In this document: piece by piece, positions 15,597 to 23,754 of the stretch
Numbering within the stretch: position 1 is the stretch's first letter
Layout of the letters: each line of letters opens with the position of its first letter
From: a bacterium
GTDB lineage: Bacteria > Patescibacteriota > Patescibacteriia > 2-12-FULL-60-25
Direction: 5' to 3'
Assembly (NCBI GenBank): GCA_024654265.1
Contig: JANLIO010000048.1
Location: 1-28,326, forward strand
Length of the DNA: 28,326 bases
Position numbers and translations under genes: made by a program
Notes under the pieces: generated by a model
The model's input: the letters and a program-made list of their open reading frames with translations, nothing else
The model's database searches: none
What the model was told of the DNA's origin: nothing

Positions 15597-16274
15597 CTAC
15601 CCTCCTTGAATAACATGAAGCACCCAGTCTGCGAGCTGGTATTCAATCTCGGGCATTTTTTCAAAAATAGTCGTTCCGTGACCCGCGTTTTGCACGGGAA
15701 CAAAAACCTTCTCTTCAGATGGAGTTTCGGCGATCAATTCTTTTGCTGTTTCAAAGGAAACTTGATCGTCTGTCTCTGATCCACACGCCCACAGTGCCTG
15801 CGTGTTCAACAATCGTTGTACATCTTCAAGTGCCATGAGTCCGTGATAATCTTTTCCGGGTGAAAGAAGCGCTGCTCCGGCGCACTGTGGCTCCTCCCCT
15901 AAAAGCTGAAGTGCGAAATTCGCTCCGATTGAAGCTCCACACACAACGATCCTCGCTGGCTCCAATCCTCTGCGTCGTATCCATGCAAACGCATCTGTTA
16001 CGTCGTTGAGAGATGATTGATGTTCTTCGATTGAAAACGTTTTATAATCCAACCGAGAATCAGCTTGGCCATGGTCGCTCTCCCCGTGTCCGCGTAGGTC
16101 AATCGCAAGAGACGCAATTCCCTTTTCCGCAAGTTTTGCTTGAAACGAAGCCCAAGATTTTCGATCTGACGGCATCATGTGCAAGAGTAGCGCTGCTCCG
16201 TATGTTGTCTGCGACGTCATCCAATCGCCAACGATGTGAACACCGTCAAAGGTTGTGTATGTAATTCGTTCCAT
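15597..16274 (-). CDS. Alpha/beta hydrolase (serine hydrolase family)
   Basis: The protein has an alpha/beta-hydrolase fold. The catalytic triad candidates are Ser115 in GASIG, Asp169 or Asp170 in CGSETDDQV, and His199 in NAGHG. The oxyanion region LLHMMPSDRKSW and the DLRGHGES motif (59-66) are typical of esterase or lysophospholipase-like members. At 225 residues it is a minimal version with no lid insertion and no signal peptide, so it is probably cytosolic. It opens the run of genes down to alaS and has its own promoter candidate. The substrate is unknown. Confidence 0.9.
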   Translation of the reverse strand: MERITYTTFDGVHIVGDWMTSQTTYGAALLLHMMPSDRKSWASFQAKLAEKGIASLAIDLRGHGESDHGQADSRLDYKTFSIEEHQSSLNDVTDAFAWIRRRGLEPARIVVCGASIGANFALQLLGEEPQCAGAALLSPGKDYHGLMALEDVQRLLNTQALWACGSETDDQVSFETAKELIAETPSEEKVFVPVQNAGHGTTIFEKMPEIEYQLADWVLHVIQGG

Positions 16275-16288
16275 ATATTTATAAATAC

Positions 16289-16316
16289 ATTGTATCTTGT
16301 ACGATCTTTATCTCAA
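16289..16316 (-). promoter_or_regulatory. Promoter candidate for the hydrolase gene
   Basis: On the minus strand TTGAGA (16311-16316, 5 of 6) is followed after 16 nt by TACAAT (16289-16294, 5 of 6). The -35 box overlaps the stop codon of the upstream ATPase gene. The predicted start is about 8 nt before the ATG at 16274, so there is almost no leader. Confidence 0.55.
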
Positions 16317-18532
16317 AACGTAACTTTTTGACCAGGTTTAACTGGCCTCGGTCCCGCTGAACGAAAAACCGTAGCTGTTGGCACAGGTCCGCGAGTGACT
16401 GTCTTTGGAGCCGGAGGAATAGCACGAGCTTTTTTATCCGAATTTCCTGCGTCTGGTTTAACGGACTCATTTGAAGGTGATGGTGTCGGTGACGGTGCCC
16501 TCTGAGGTTGCGGACTCACATTCTTGATCAATTCTTTTTCAGACGGCAAATTCCGAATCTCAATTCTCGGTCGATCTGAAGCACGATCCCGATTTTCTGA
16601 GTCTTTTTGTTTCCGTTTCCGTTTTCGATTTGACGACTCTTTTCGATCACTCTCAACTCCAAGCTTGGCTTTATTTGTTTCAATCCGTCTCCCTTTTTCT
16701 TTTGAGATTTCATCAATAAGCGAAGGCTTTTTTGTAACGATTGGCTCACTTGGCTCTTTTTCAGGCCCGCTTGGCAGTGTTCGTACAGTACCTACAATAC
16801 GCGGACGGTTTGGTTCAGATTTCGAACGATCTTCGAGAATTGGTGGAGCTTTTTTCTGCGTTTTCCGTTCTTCCTTCACAATCGGCATACATTCATTACA
16901 AAACATTGGTCGTGACGGATCCAGTTGCACCGGCATTTCCCAAACTTTCCCACAGCGCGAGCACGTATGCTTAAACATGGGCTTTTGCTTCTTTGGTGGA
17001 TTTGGCAATGACTGTCGGATGGATTCAAGTCGTTCTGTTGAAATTTTCAAATATTCTTCCGGTTCTTTCATATCGGAAACATGGATATTCCGTTGATCAG
17101 TCCCATCCTCTGGAATTGACTCATCTTGCAAAAGTTTCTGCTCTGAACGTGGTTTCAAAAGCTGTTGGATCCGATCTTCGTATGAAGTCTCTTTCTTTTC
17201 TCCATCATCATCTTCTTCTTCACCCCCTGAAACCTCCATGCCACTCCAACGCAAAACTTTTTCTTCGATTGTCGAGCGTGCCGTTGCGAAACGTTCTCGT
17301 GAAACATTGATGACCTTTTGCTCACTTCCTGTTGACTTTGCGATCGGTGGCAATGTCATGGCGGAAAACGGCTGTGTCGCAACGCCGTCCACCATTAACT
17401 TGATATACATGTTGTACTTCGGTAGGTTCACCAAATCTTCCGGTGTAAAGGTTGGCGTAAACTCGTTCTCCATGAACTGCGCATCCTCGGCACCAACTCG
17501 CATTGAGATCAATGTCCCGACGTTTCCAAAAATCGCTTGCGCCACTTCTTCCTCCAACTGCCCGATATACTGATGTGCAACCGTGAGGCTCAGCCGATAC
17601 TTTCGCGCCTCTGACAAAATGGCGGCAAAGGATTCGTTGGCAAAGTTTTGGAATTCGTCCACATAAAGATAAAAATCGCGCCGATCTACTTCGTGTTTGA
17701 TATCCACGCGCTCCATGGCCGCAAGCTGAATCTTCGTAATTAACATTCCGCCAAGAAGGCGCATATTATCTTCCCCGATTTTTCCCTTTGAGAGATTGGC
17801 AATCAAGATCTTTCCATCATCCATAATTTGCCTTGGATTTACGGTTGAAGATACCTGCGCAACAATGTTACGAACAATTGAAGCAGACAAAAATTGCCCG
17901 ACTTTATTCAAAACTGGCGCAATCGCTTCAGTCACATACTTTTCAGACCATGATTCAAATTCAGCAACCCAAAACGTTTTGACAATTGGATTTCTAACCT
18001 TCGCGACAACGCGTTTTCGATAGTCTTTATCAACGAGAATACGACTCAAGCCAAGGAGTGTTGCCCCCGGATAATCCAAAAGAGCAAGGACACAATTCAA
18101 GAGAATGTATTCCATTCGTGCGCTCCACACATCCGGCCAGATTTTTTTGAAAACACCCATGAGCCCGGATGCAACAAGATGCTTCTGTTCTTCGCGAGCG
18201 GTTTCGAGAATGTTGAAGCCAACCGGAAATGCCAAATCTGCGGGGTTAAAATACACCACGTCGTTCATGCGATTTGATGGAATATAATCCAACAATTTTT
18301 CTGCGGTATCACCATGCGGATCAACGAAGCAACATCCATGCCCAGCGAGGATGTCGGCGAGCATCATGTTTTCCATCAATGTTGTTTTTCCAACACCCGT
18401 CTTCCCGATCACGTACATGTGCCGTCTCCGGTCGTCTGTTTTTATCCCGAACCGCCGGAATTGATTCCGAAAATTCACCTGTCCAAACAAGTTTATTTCA
18501 TTTTCGTGGTCATGATTATATTCGATTGGCAT
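16313..18532 (-). CDS. VirD4/TraG-like ATPase with C-terminal zinc ribbon and long disordered tail
   Basis: This is a P-loop ATPase of the type IV coupling protein/HerA group, which pumps DNA or docks substrates at secretion channels. Walker A GKTGVGKT is at 43-50, CFVDPHGD at 68-75, Walker B LYVDEFQNFANES at 289-301, and a TVAHQYIGQL motif follows at 317-326. There is no N-terminal membrane helix, unlike classical VirD4. After about residue 400 the protein becomes low-complexity and charged. A four-cysteine zinc ribbon (C524, C527, C545, C548) lies within this part, followed by a Lys/Pro/Ser-rich tail to 739. The neighbouring gene 18665-19978 encodes a one-helix membrane protein that could supply the anchor. 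No relaxase or other conjugation genes are present, so a role in conjugation is not supported. Confidence 0.88.
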   Translation of the reverse strand: MPIEYNHDHENEINLFGQVNFRNQFRRFGIKTDDRRRHMYVIGKTGVGKTTLMENMMLADILAGHGCCFVDPHGDTAEKLLDYIPSNRMNDVVYFNPADLAFPVGFNILETAREEQKHLVASGLMGVFKKIWPDVWSARMEYILLNCVLALLDYPGATLLGLSRILVDKDYRKRVVAKVRNPIVKTFWVAEFESWSEKYVTEAIAPVLNKVGQFLSASIVRNIVAQVSSTVNPRQIMDDGKILIANLSKGKIGEDNMRLLGGMLITKIQLAAMERVDIKHEVDRRDFYLYVDEFQNFANESFAAILSEARKYRLSLTVAHQYIGQLEEEVAQAIFGNVGTLISMRVGAEDAQFMENEFTPTFTPEDLVNLPKYNMYIKLMVDGVATQPFSAMTLPPIAKSTGSEQKVINVSRERFATARSTIEEKVLRWSGMEVSGGEEEDDDGEKKETSYEDRIQQLLKPRSEQKLLQDESIPEDGTDQRNIHVSDMKEPEEYLKISTERLESIRQSLPNPPKKQKPMFKHTCSRCGKVWEMPVQLDPSRPMFCNECMPIVKEERKTQKKAPPILEDRSKSEPNRPRIVGTVRTLPSGPEKEPSEPIVTKKPSLIDEISKEKGRRIETNKAKLGVESDRKESSNRKRKRKQKDSENRDRASDRPRIEIRNLPSEKELIKNVSPQPQRAPSPTPSPSNESVKPDAGNSDKKARAIPPAPKTVTRGPVPTATVFRSAGPRPVKPGQKVTF

Positions 18533-18538
18533 AGTTTT

Positions 18539-18661
18539 CTGTCATCCTCACTTTTTCTGTCATTCTCCATCTAAATAGAAATTGCTCTTTGATCCTGGAT
18601 TCCCGTTTTCACGGGGATGACAGACATATTCCACATTCCAAATTCTAAATTCCGAATTCTT
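18539..18661. repeat. Composite intergenic repeat block
   Basis: This 130-bp gap stacks three simple elements. There are two ctgtcatcctcac/ctgtcattctcc direct repeats (18539-18570). A palindromic segment tcctggattcccgttttc followed by acggggatgacag (about 18594-18632) has attcccg/cggggat inverted arms. A run of variants of attccaaattcta lies near 18628-18661. All three have the look of widespread interspersed repeats. No U-run follows the palindrome on the minus strand, so it is not an obvious terminator. Confidence 0.6.
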
Positions 18662-18664
18662 TTC

Positions 18665-19978
18665 TTATGCATACGGTAAATTGATAGGTGGCTCTGCTCG
18701 CTTTGATTCTGTTTTTTGTAATTGCGGTGATTTGACCTGTCCTGTAATTGGGAAATGCCACAAAGAAGCCAATTCTTCGGAGTTCATATGAAAAGGCATG
18801 TGCCCTGCCCAATCTGAACGACCTCGGTATGCAGAGAGCAACGTATTTTTTCGCTCCGTGTTTCGTGTGTTCTTTCGTAAAATAATCGTACTGCTCATCC
18901 CGACTTTTCCTGAGGGCTTTAATGCTTGCATGTCATTCGTGTTGTATTGTTTGATCGCTCCGATAAATGGATGAACAATACGTGATTTTTTCATAACCTC
19001 ATGTTTCGCTGCATAAATGAATCGAATCTTACAAAGAAAAGTAACCTTTGAGGCTTTATGTTCAACGGCCTCCACAATCTTTTTTTCACCGGGAGTCATA
19101 CTCATCATACGACGCTGAAGCCCTTCTTTATCCGTTGTTGGTTTTTCAACGGCGTAAAGCCCTAATACTTCAAGAATAAGTGCAAGTTGACGGAACGGCC
19201 ATGTCACCATCGCTTCCACAAATGTTGGCTTTGATTCAACAACTTGTCCCGTAAATTTCTTCACCCAATTTCCTGCTTTTTTCGAGAACTCGACTTGAGC
19301 AATTGGCGTCAAAACAATCTGATACCAAAACTGTTCACCGGGGCCAAGACGAGACATGCTTTCCAATAAAACAGACATCGGATCTTTAAACTCACCCGAA
19401 ACTTTATCTTCAAACTCAGGATATGTTCGAATCGGAAAAACGTCATCTCGCACTGGAATCATTTCTGTGCCAAAAAGATCCCATTCTTTATCCGGATATC
19501 GAGAAGGAATCGTTAAAGAATAATCTTCGACCTCAACAATTTCCGCGTCAGGATATTGAGAATAAATCGCAGCCTCTACCGAATCCCGATGCTTCCGCTC
19601 CGCATGAATTAAAAATTGAACACGCCCTTCTATTGAAATAATCTCACATGAAATCGTGCCTTGTTTATGCCCTGTTACATATGTTTCCAATTTATTTGCC
19701 GGTGGGGCATGTATTCCTGCAAAAAAAGCAAAAATATTTTCGACCGCTCTTGGCGTCTGTTCTGTTAAACGAGGAACATCAATCGCAAGTAATACCCACT
19801 CCTTTGACATGAGTGCTTTTCCAATAAGATGGTCTACCCAAACTTCTTTTGCACCCCAAAGAATAAGGATCAAAATCACAATCCAGCCTCCATGCACAAA
19901 AAGAAACCACATCCCTGCGTATGGGTTGCGACCGAAAAGCTCAAGAAACGAGTTTCCAGTAATAAAAAGCGTATCCAT
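18665..19978 (-). CDS. Membrane-anchored conserved protein, probable partner of the VirD4-like ATPase
   Basis: I know this type of protein only as an uncharacterised CPR family. A single hydrophobic helix (about 22-42) follows a short N-terminus. The remainder is a large soluble, probably cytosolic, mixed alpha/beta region with segments such as DAEIVEVEDYSLTIPSRYPDKEWDLFGTEM and LGPGEQFWYQIVLTPI. Those segments recall proteins of type IV secretion-like loci that carry duplicated alpha/beta subdomains. It is directly upstream of the ATPase gene, separated only by the repeat block. Because that ATPase lacks its own membrane helices, the simplest reading is that this protein tethers it. There are no catalytic motifs that I can identify. 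The start at 19978 is supported by an extended -10 box just upstream. Confidence 0.75.
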   Translation of the reverse strand: MDTLFITGNSFLELFGRNPYAGMWFLFVHGGWIVILILILWGAKEVWVDHLIGKALMSKEWVLLAIDVPRLTEQTPRAVENIFAFFAGIHAPPANKLETYVTGHKQGTISCEIISIEGRVQFLIHAERKHRDSVEAAIYSQYPDAEIVEVEDYSLTIPSRYPDKEWDLFGTEMIPVRDDVFPIRTYPEFEDKVSGEFKDPMSVLLESMSRLGPGEQFWYQIVLTPIAQVEFSKKAGNWVKKFTGQVVESKPTFVEAMVTWPFRQLALILEVLGLYAVEKPTTDKEGLQRRMMSMTPGEKKIVEAVEHKASKVTFLCKIRFIYAAKHEVMKKSRIVHPFIGAIKQYNTNDMQALKPSGKVGMSSTIILRKNTRNTERKNTLLSAYRGRSDWAGHMPFHMNSEELASLWHFPITGQVKSPQLQKTESKRAEPPINLPYA

Positions 19979-19989
19979 GTACGCTTCAT

Positions 19990-19997
19990 ATTATATC
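19990..19997 (-). promoter_or_regulatory. Extended -10 promoter for the membrane protein gene
   Basis: The minus strand carries a perfect TATAAT (19990-19995) preceded by TG plus one base, making an extended -10 element. No good -35 is visible. The ATG at 19978 is 11 nt downstream of the box, so the transcript would have a leader of only a few bases. Confidence 0.6.
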
Positions 19998-20031
19998 ATG
20001 AATCTCAATTCACGATCGAATGTTTCATTAT

Positions 20032-20916
20032 TTATCGCTTTTTCCAATTGTTCACCGTGACGAGCAAAGGAGATGCAATAAAAATAGACGAGTATGTTCC
20101 GGTTGCGATTCCAACGATAAGGGCAAGCGCAAATTCTTTGATCGACTCGCCACCAAAGAAATAAACCGCAAACAATGCGAGCAATGTTGTAAATGATGTG
20201 TTTAGTGATCGAAGCAATGTTTGTTGCACAGAATCCTCAATAATTTCCGAAAACGATCCACCTGAACGACGTAAATTTTCCCGAACTCGATCAAACACGA
20301 CAATCGTATCGTTGATGGAATATCCCAAGATCGTTAAAACCGCGGCAATGAATGGTGTTCCGATTTCCACTCCGTAAAAATAACCGAGGATTGCAAAAAG
20401 TCCCATCGGGATAACAACATCATGGAATGCGGCAACAATCGTCAATAAACCGTATTTCCAAGATTCAACCGGCGCTGAAACTTTACGAAACGCCCACGCG
20501 ACGTACGCCATAATGGCAAGCAGAATAAGAGCGAGCGCGTAAATAGATTTGGTTCGCAGTTCTTTTCCAATCGAAGGTCCGATGGATGTAAATTGCAATT
20601 CTTCAACTTCGCCATACTGCTCTCGTACGCTTGCTAAAATTTCCTGATGTTTTTCTTCTGTCAACGTTGTCATCCGCATGCTCACGTCTGTTTGACCAAC
20701 AGGCTGAACCGTTACGTCTCCAATTTCAAACGCTGAAAATGTTGCCCCAAGTGTTTCTACGGTTGGACGTTCACCAGCAAAACGCACAGTCAACAATGAC
20801 CCACCCGTAAAATCAATTCCAAGCTTTAAGCCAAAGAAACCAATTGAAATAATTGAAGCAAGGATCGTTACTCCTGAAATCATGTACCAGATTTTGCGTA
20901 ATGGAACTATTTTCAT
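20032..20916 (-). CDS. secF: Protein translocase subunit SecF
   Basis: SecF partners SecD and uses the proton-motive force to pull preproteins out of the SecYEG channel. KLGIDFTGGSLLTVRF after the first helix, the extracytoplasmic P1 domain, and five further helices with AAVLTILGYSINDTIVVFDRVREN and SVQQTLLRSLNTSFTTLLAL are diagnostic. I chose the ATG at 20916 (294 residues). An in-frame TTG at 20955, 5 nt after the secD stop, would add 13 polar residues and is an alternative. The 3' end lies 53 nt before the next gene. Confidence 0.97.
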   Translation of the reverse strand: MKIVPLRKIWYMISGVTILASIISIGFFGLKLGIDFTGGSLLTVRFAGERPTVETLGATFSAFEIGDVTVQPVGQTDVSMRMTTLTEEKHQEILASVREQYGEVEELQFTSIGPSIGKELRTKSIYALALILLAIMAYVAWAFRKVSAPVESWKYGLLTIVAAFHDVVIPMGLFAILGYFYGVEIGTPFIAAVLTILGYSINDTIVVFDRVRENLRRSGGSFSEIIEDSVQQTLLRSLNTSFTTLLALFAVYFFGGESIKEFALALIVGIATGTYSSIFIASPLLVTVNNWKKR

Positions 20917-20960
20917 ATTTTCGTGATAGTGAGGTTGGGACGTCGTTGACGACAATCAAA

Positions 20961-22949
20961 TTAAGGGAAAAGCCATGTATTTTCACGAACCCACTTCCAC
21001 CCCGCAACCCATCGCAAAATTGCGCGTGTTGCAATAACGGCAGAAAACATGGAGAGCAAAATACCAATCGCAAGTGTGATAGCAAACCCTTGAATAACAG
21101 ATGACGTAAATCCATAAAGCACGGCACACGAGATAAGCGTTGTCACATTTCCGTCACGAATGGATGTCCATGCGCGTATGAATGCATCTTCAAGTGCGGG
21201 TCGTAATTCTTTACCTGATTTTCGCTCTTCTTTTAATCGTTCAAATACAAGGACGTTCGCATCCACTGCAATTCCAATCGAAAGGATAAATCCTGCGATT
21301 CCAGAGAGTGTCAGTGTGACGGGAATGAGTTTGTAAATTGTAAGCGATGTTGCAACATACAATGCAAGCGTCAACACAGCGAGAAAACCCGGAAGACGAT
21401 ACATAAGGATCATAAAGATCGCGACGAGAAGGAGTCCCCAAAGCGCGGCAACGAGTGATGATTGTACTGATGTTGCGCCCAATGTTGGGCCTACAGATTG
21501 CTGATAGATCAATTCAATTGGAACTGGAAGCGCACCCGCGTTTAAACGTTGCGCCAATAATTTTGCTTCTTGCACGCTAAACGTTCCGGAAATAACGGCT
21601 TGGCCTCCTGAAATCTCCTGATTCACAGTTGGGACAGAAATTGGCTCCCCATCCAAATAAATTGCAACCTTCTTTCCAACATTTCGGCGCGTAATATCCG
21701 CAAAGAGTTTGGATCCCTCATCGTCAAATTGGAGCTGTACCTGAGATTGCCCTGTGTATTGATCGAATTCGAGCTGAGAACTCTTCAAATTTTTTCCCGT
21801 AAGTTCCGTATTCATGTACGGCTCCGGTGCTGGAACAATATCTGTTTCAATTGTTTTTGGAATGATCTTTCCCGTAACTTTTACATCGTGTAACGGTCGC
21901 TCATCTTCTTTCAAGATAATGTGAAATCCAAATTGCGTTTCAATAACGTCAGAGATCTGTCCAACGGGAAGTGGGAAAACCGCATTTTCAAAAGACTCAA
22001 CCATAATTCCAGTACCAAAATAACCAAGATCTCCCCCACTCGTTTCCGCACCATCTTCATCTGAATTTTCTTTTGCGAGTGTCTCAAAATTTTCTGACGT
22101 TGCCTTTGCTTTTAATTCATCCACCAAGGCTCGAGCTTCATCTCGCGTGCGCGTCGCCTGTGTCTGCGCTGTGCCAGCGAATGAGATTAAAATGTGACGC
22201 GCCTTTATTTCTGTTCCCGCGTCCTTCACTTCATCCACACGAACGATAACAAGGGCATCGCCGGTGTCGATCACCTTTGGATGCATTGTGCCGGCCTCTT
22301 GATTTTTTATTTCATCAAAGATTTGCTGAAACGCGGGTTTTTCTCGTACAAATCCATAATCTATTCCCTCGAACTTTGACGGATCTTCCAACGCGCTTAC
22401 AAGTATCGCTTCTGCATCATCCTGTTTTTTTTGATTTGCTTCAACAAGTTGCTTCTGCTCTTCCTCTGTTAATTCACGAGGTGGAACCGTGTTCTCTTCT
22501 TTAAATTCAAGAATTGGCGTTTCACCAATCATGCGAATTGCATCATTAATATTTTGAACGCCTGCCAACTCAACCGTTAATCGCCAGTCATTACCACTTT
22601 GCGTTGTTTGTACCAATGGCTCAGAAACACCAATCGCATTTACACGTCGTTCAATCACGTCACGAACTCCCTCCATCGCAGTTCCATGATCCGCAACCGG
22701 AATCTTTGCAAGATCTGCCTGATACTCCAATCGAGTACCTCCCTGAAGATCAAGCCCCAATGCAAATGGCATATCTATTGCAGGAACATGAATTCCGAAT
22801 TGAGTATTTGCTTTTTCGATCAATCCGTTTACCGAATCAGAGGTAGCGAATGCCCCTGTCACGACAAAAAGGAGAGCGAGAAGCGCAATACGCCTTTGAA
22901 CACTCGCGCGACGCGATGTACCACTTCGTAACCGTTGATATTTTCCCAT
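20961..22949 (-). CDS. secD: Protein translocase subunit SecD with an inserted parvulin (PpiC) domain
   Basis: The SecD core is complete: TM1 (about 20-37), GLDLQGGTRLEY (65-76), a split P1 region, then GKKVAIYLDGEPISVPTVNQEISGGQAVISG (425-455) and five C-terminal helices (about 496-648) with GFILSIGIAVDANVLVFER. Between residues 150 and 360 is an insertion. Residues 247-350 form a parvulin-type peptidyl-prolyl isomerase: ARHILI (His252), FETLAKENS, GGDLGYFG (Asp307), M316, F320, PVGQISDVIETQFGFHII (His343). All usual active-site positions are kept. Residues 157-246 look like a helical lead-in plus a degenerate second parvulin edge. The insertion faces the extracytoplasmic side, where it could fold clients as they emerge. 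secF follows directly. The start is preceded by a basic N-terminus typical of the family. Confidence 0.96.
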   Translation of the reverse strand: MGKYQRLRSGTSRRASVQRRIALLALLFVVTGAFATSDSVNGLIEKANTQFGIHVPAIDMPFALGLDLQGGTRLEYQADLAKIPVADHGTAMEGVRDVIERRVNAIGVSEPLVQTTQSGNDWRLTVELAGVQNINDAIRMIGETPILEFKEENTVPPRELTEEEQKQLVEANQKKQDDAEAILVSALEDPSKFEGIDYGFVREKPAFQQIFDEIKNQEAGTMHPKVIDTGDALVIVRVDEVKDAGTEIKARHILISFAGTAQTQATRTRDEARALVDELKAKATSENFETLAKENSDEDGAETSGGDLGYFGTGIMVESFENAVFPLPVGQISDVIETQFGFHIILKEDERPLHDVKVTGKIIPKTIETDIVPAPEPYMNTELTGKNLKSSQLEFDQYTGQSQVQLQFDDEGSKLFADITRRNVGKKVAIYLDGEPISVPTVNQEISGGQAVISGTFSVQEAKLLAQRLNAGALPVPIELIYQQSVGPTLGATSVQSSLVAALWGLLLVAIFMILMYRLPGFLAVLTLALYVATSLTIYKLIPVTLTLSGIAGFILSIGIAVDANVLVFERLKEERKSGKELRPALEDAFIRAWTSIRDGNVTTLISCAVLYGFTSSVIQGFAITLAIGILLSMFSAVIATRAILRWVAGWKWVRENTWLFP

Positions 22950-22964
22950 ATTTGAATTGCGCCC

Positions 22965-22993
22965 AGTCTATCCAAAACGCCAAAAAGAATCAA
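22965..22993 (-). promoter_or_regulatory. Promoter candidate for secDF
   Basis: On the minus strand TTGATT (22988-22993, 4 of 6) and TAGACT (22965-22970, 4 of 6) are spaced by 17 nt. The predicted start lies about 8-10 nt upstream of the secD ATG. The match is moderate; position and spacing are its main support. Confidence 0.35.
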
Positions 22994-23009
22994 CACCTCA
23001 CCTACATAA

Positions 23010-23049
23010 GGGGTCTGGCACTGTGGGGTCTGGCACCAGGGTGCCAGAC
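23010..23049. repeat. Palindromic GGGGTCTGGCACC repeat, copy B, intergenic
   Basis: ggggtctggcact (23010-23022) and ggggtctggcacc (23025-23037) are direct units with a 15-bp period. The inverted ggtgccagac (23040-23049) pairs with gtctggcacc (23028-23037) across a 2-nt loop. Positions 23010-23046 match 36 of 37 bases of the copy at 3146-3182. It lies between the lipoprotein terminator and the secD promoter region. Confidence 0.9.
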
Positions 23050-23052
23050 AGA

Positions 23053-23107
23053 CAAAAATGATAAAAATATGAAAAGCCCCGACCAGATGTGATCTGATCG
23101 GGGCTTT
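23053..23107 (-). terminator. Rho-independent terminator of the 23140-23754 lipoprotein gene
   Basis: A 16-bp stem with one mismatch (23073-23088 with 23092-23107) closes a 3-nt loop. On the minus strand it is followed by U-rich sequence (complement of 23053-23069). It sits 32 nt after the stop codon. Confidence 0.85.
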
Positions 23108-23139
23108 GTCGCGTCCTTTCTTGCGCGACGAGTAGGAGT

Positions 23140-23754
23140 TTACGGACAGAGCACGACAGTCCGCGACTCGAGGGGCAGGGAGTCTTCGGTGACAACCCCC
23201 TCTGACAGAACGATGTCGTCGGCGCCAAGAGCCAAGCTGTTGTACGTCCCCGTCCCGCTCCCCGCAAAGGTCACGTAGATGGTGAAGTACTGCCAGCTTT
23301 CCTCGTTCGGCGCGAACGAAAGGTTTACGTTGAGGTCGTTGAAAGTGATCGTCTGCTTCGCAACATCAAACACTCCCACGGTATACGACGTCACGTTGTT
23401 GAAGAGGTACGCATTCGCGATATTTGTCAGACTCGCGTCGCCCTGCAAGACCAAATGGAATTGCAAAGACTTGAGCATGACAACCTTTTCGGTTGCCGAG
23501 AAGCGCAACTCATCCCACAGAACCAGATCACCCTCCTGGCCGGCGCACGCGTTCTTTGCGTCATGACCATATTCAAACCACATGTCGACAAGCTGAGCCT
23601 GCTCCCCCTTCAAATCGATACCGTTGTCGATGGACGGAGCCGACTTCTCTAAAGTGGTGGTTTGTGTGGAGTCGTTCCCAACCACGATGACTCTCCCACT
23701 GCATGCGACAGCCAAAAGCGCGGTCAAAAGAACAACGAAATAACTTATCTTCAT
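23140..23754 (-). CDS. Secreted lipoprotein with beta-rich CPR-type surface domain
   Basis: The N-terminus is a lipoprotein signal: charged start, hydrophobic core, and lipobox AVAC with Cys18 as the predicted lipid-attached residue. After a Thr/Ser-rich spacer, residues about 80-185 alternate short hydrophobic strands (VVMLKSLQFHLVLQG, LTNIANAYLFNN, QTITFNDLNVNLSF, WQYFTIYVTFAG). This suggests an immunoglobulin-like beta sandwich of the kind common in CPR surface proteins. Cys70 and Cys203 could form a disulfide. The ATG is preceded by a moderate Shine-Dalgarno (TTGGAGA). The gene has its own promoter candidate, long leader and terminator. It uses more GC-rich codons than the adjoining sec genes. 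Function is unknown; surface exposure is inferred. Confidence 0.82.
   Translation of the reverse strand: MKISYFVVLLTALLAVACSGRVIVVGNDSTQTTTLEKSAPSIDNGIDLKGEQAQLVDMWFEYGHDAKNACAGQEGDLVLWDELRFSATEKVVMLKSLQFHLVLQGDASLTNIANAYLFNNVTSYTVGVFDVAKQTITFNDLNVNLSFAPNEESWQYFTIYVTFAGSGTGTYNSLALGADDIVLSEGVVTEDSLPLESRTVVLCP

Noticed and set aside
16313..19978. Integrated conjugative element or plasmid
   Set aside because: Apart from one VirD4-like ATPase there is no relaxase, VirB4, integrase, attachment site or tRNA border, and the flanks are housekeeping genes.
22998..23267. A minus-strand frame ending in a GTLVPDPTVPDP segment identical to the glycosyltransferase linker
   Set aside because: The shared peptide only reflects the repeat at 23010-23049. 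The frame overlaps the lipoprotein gene out of frame and crosses its terminator.
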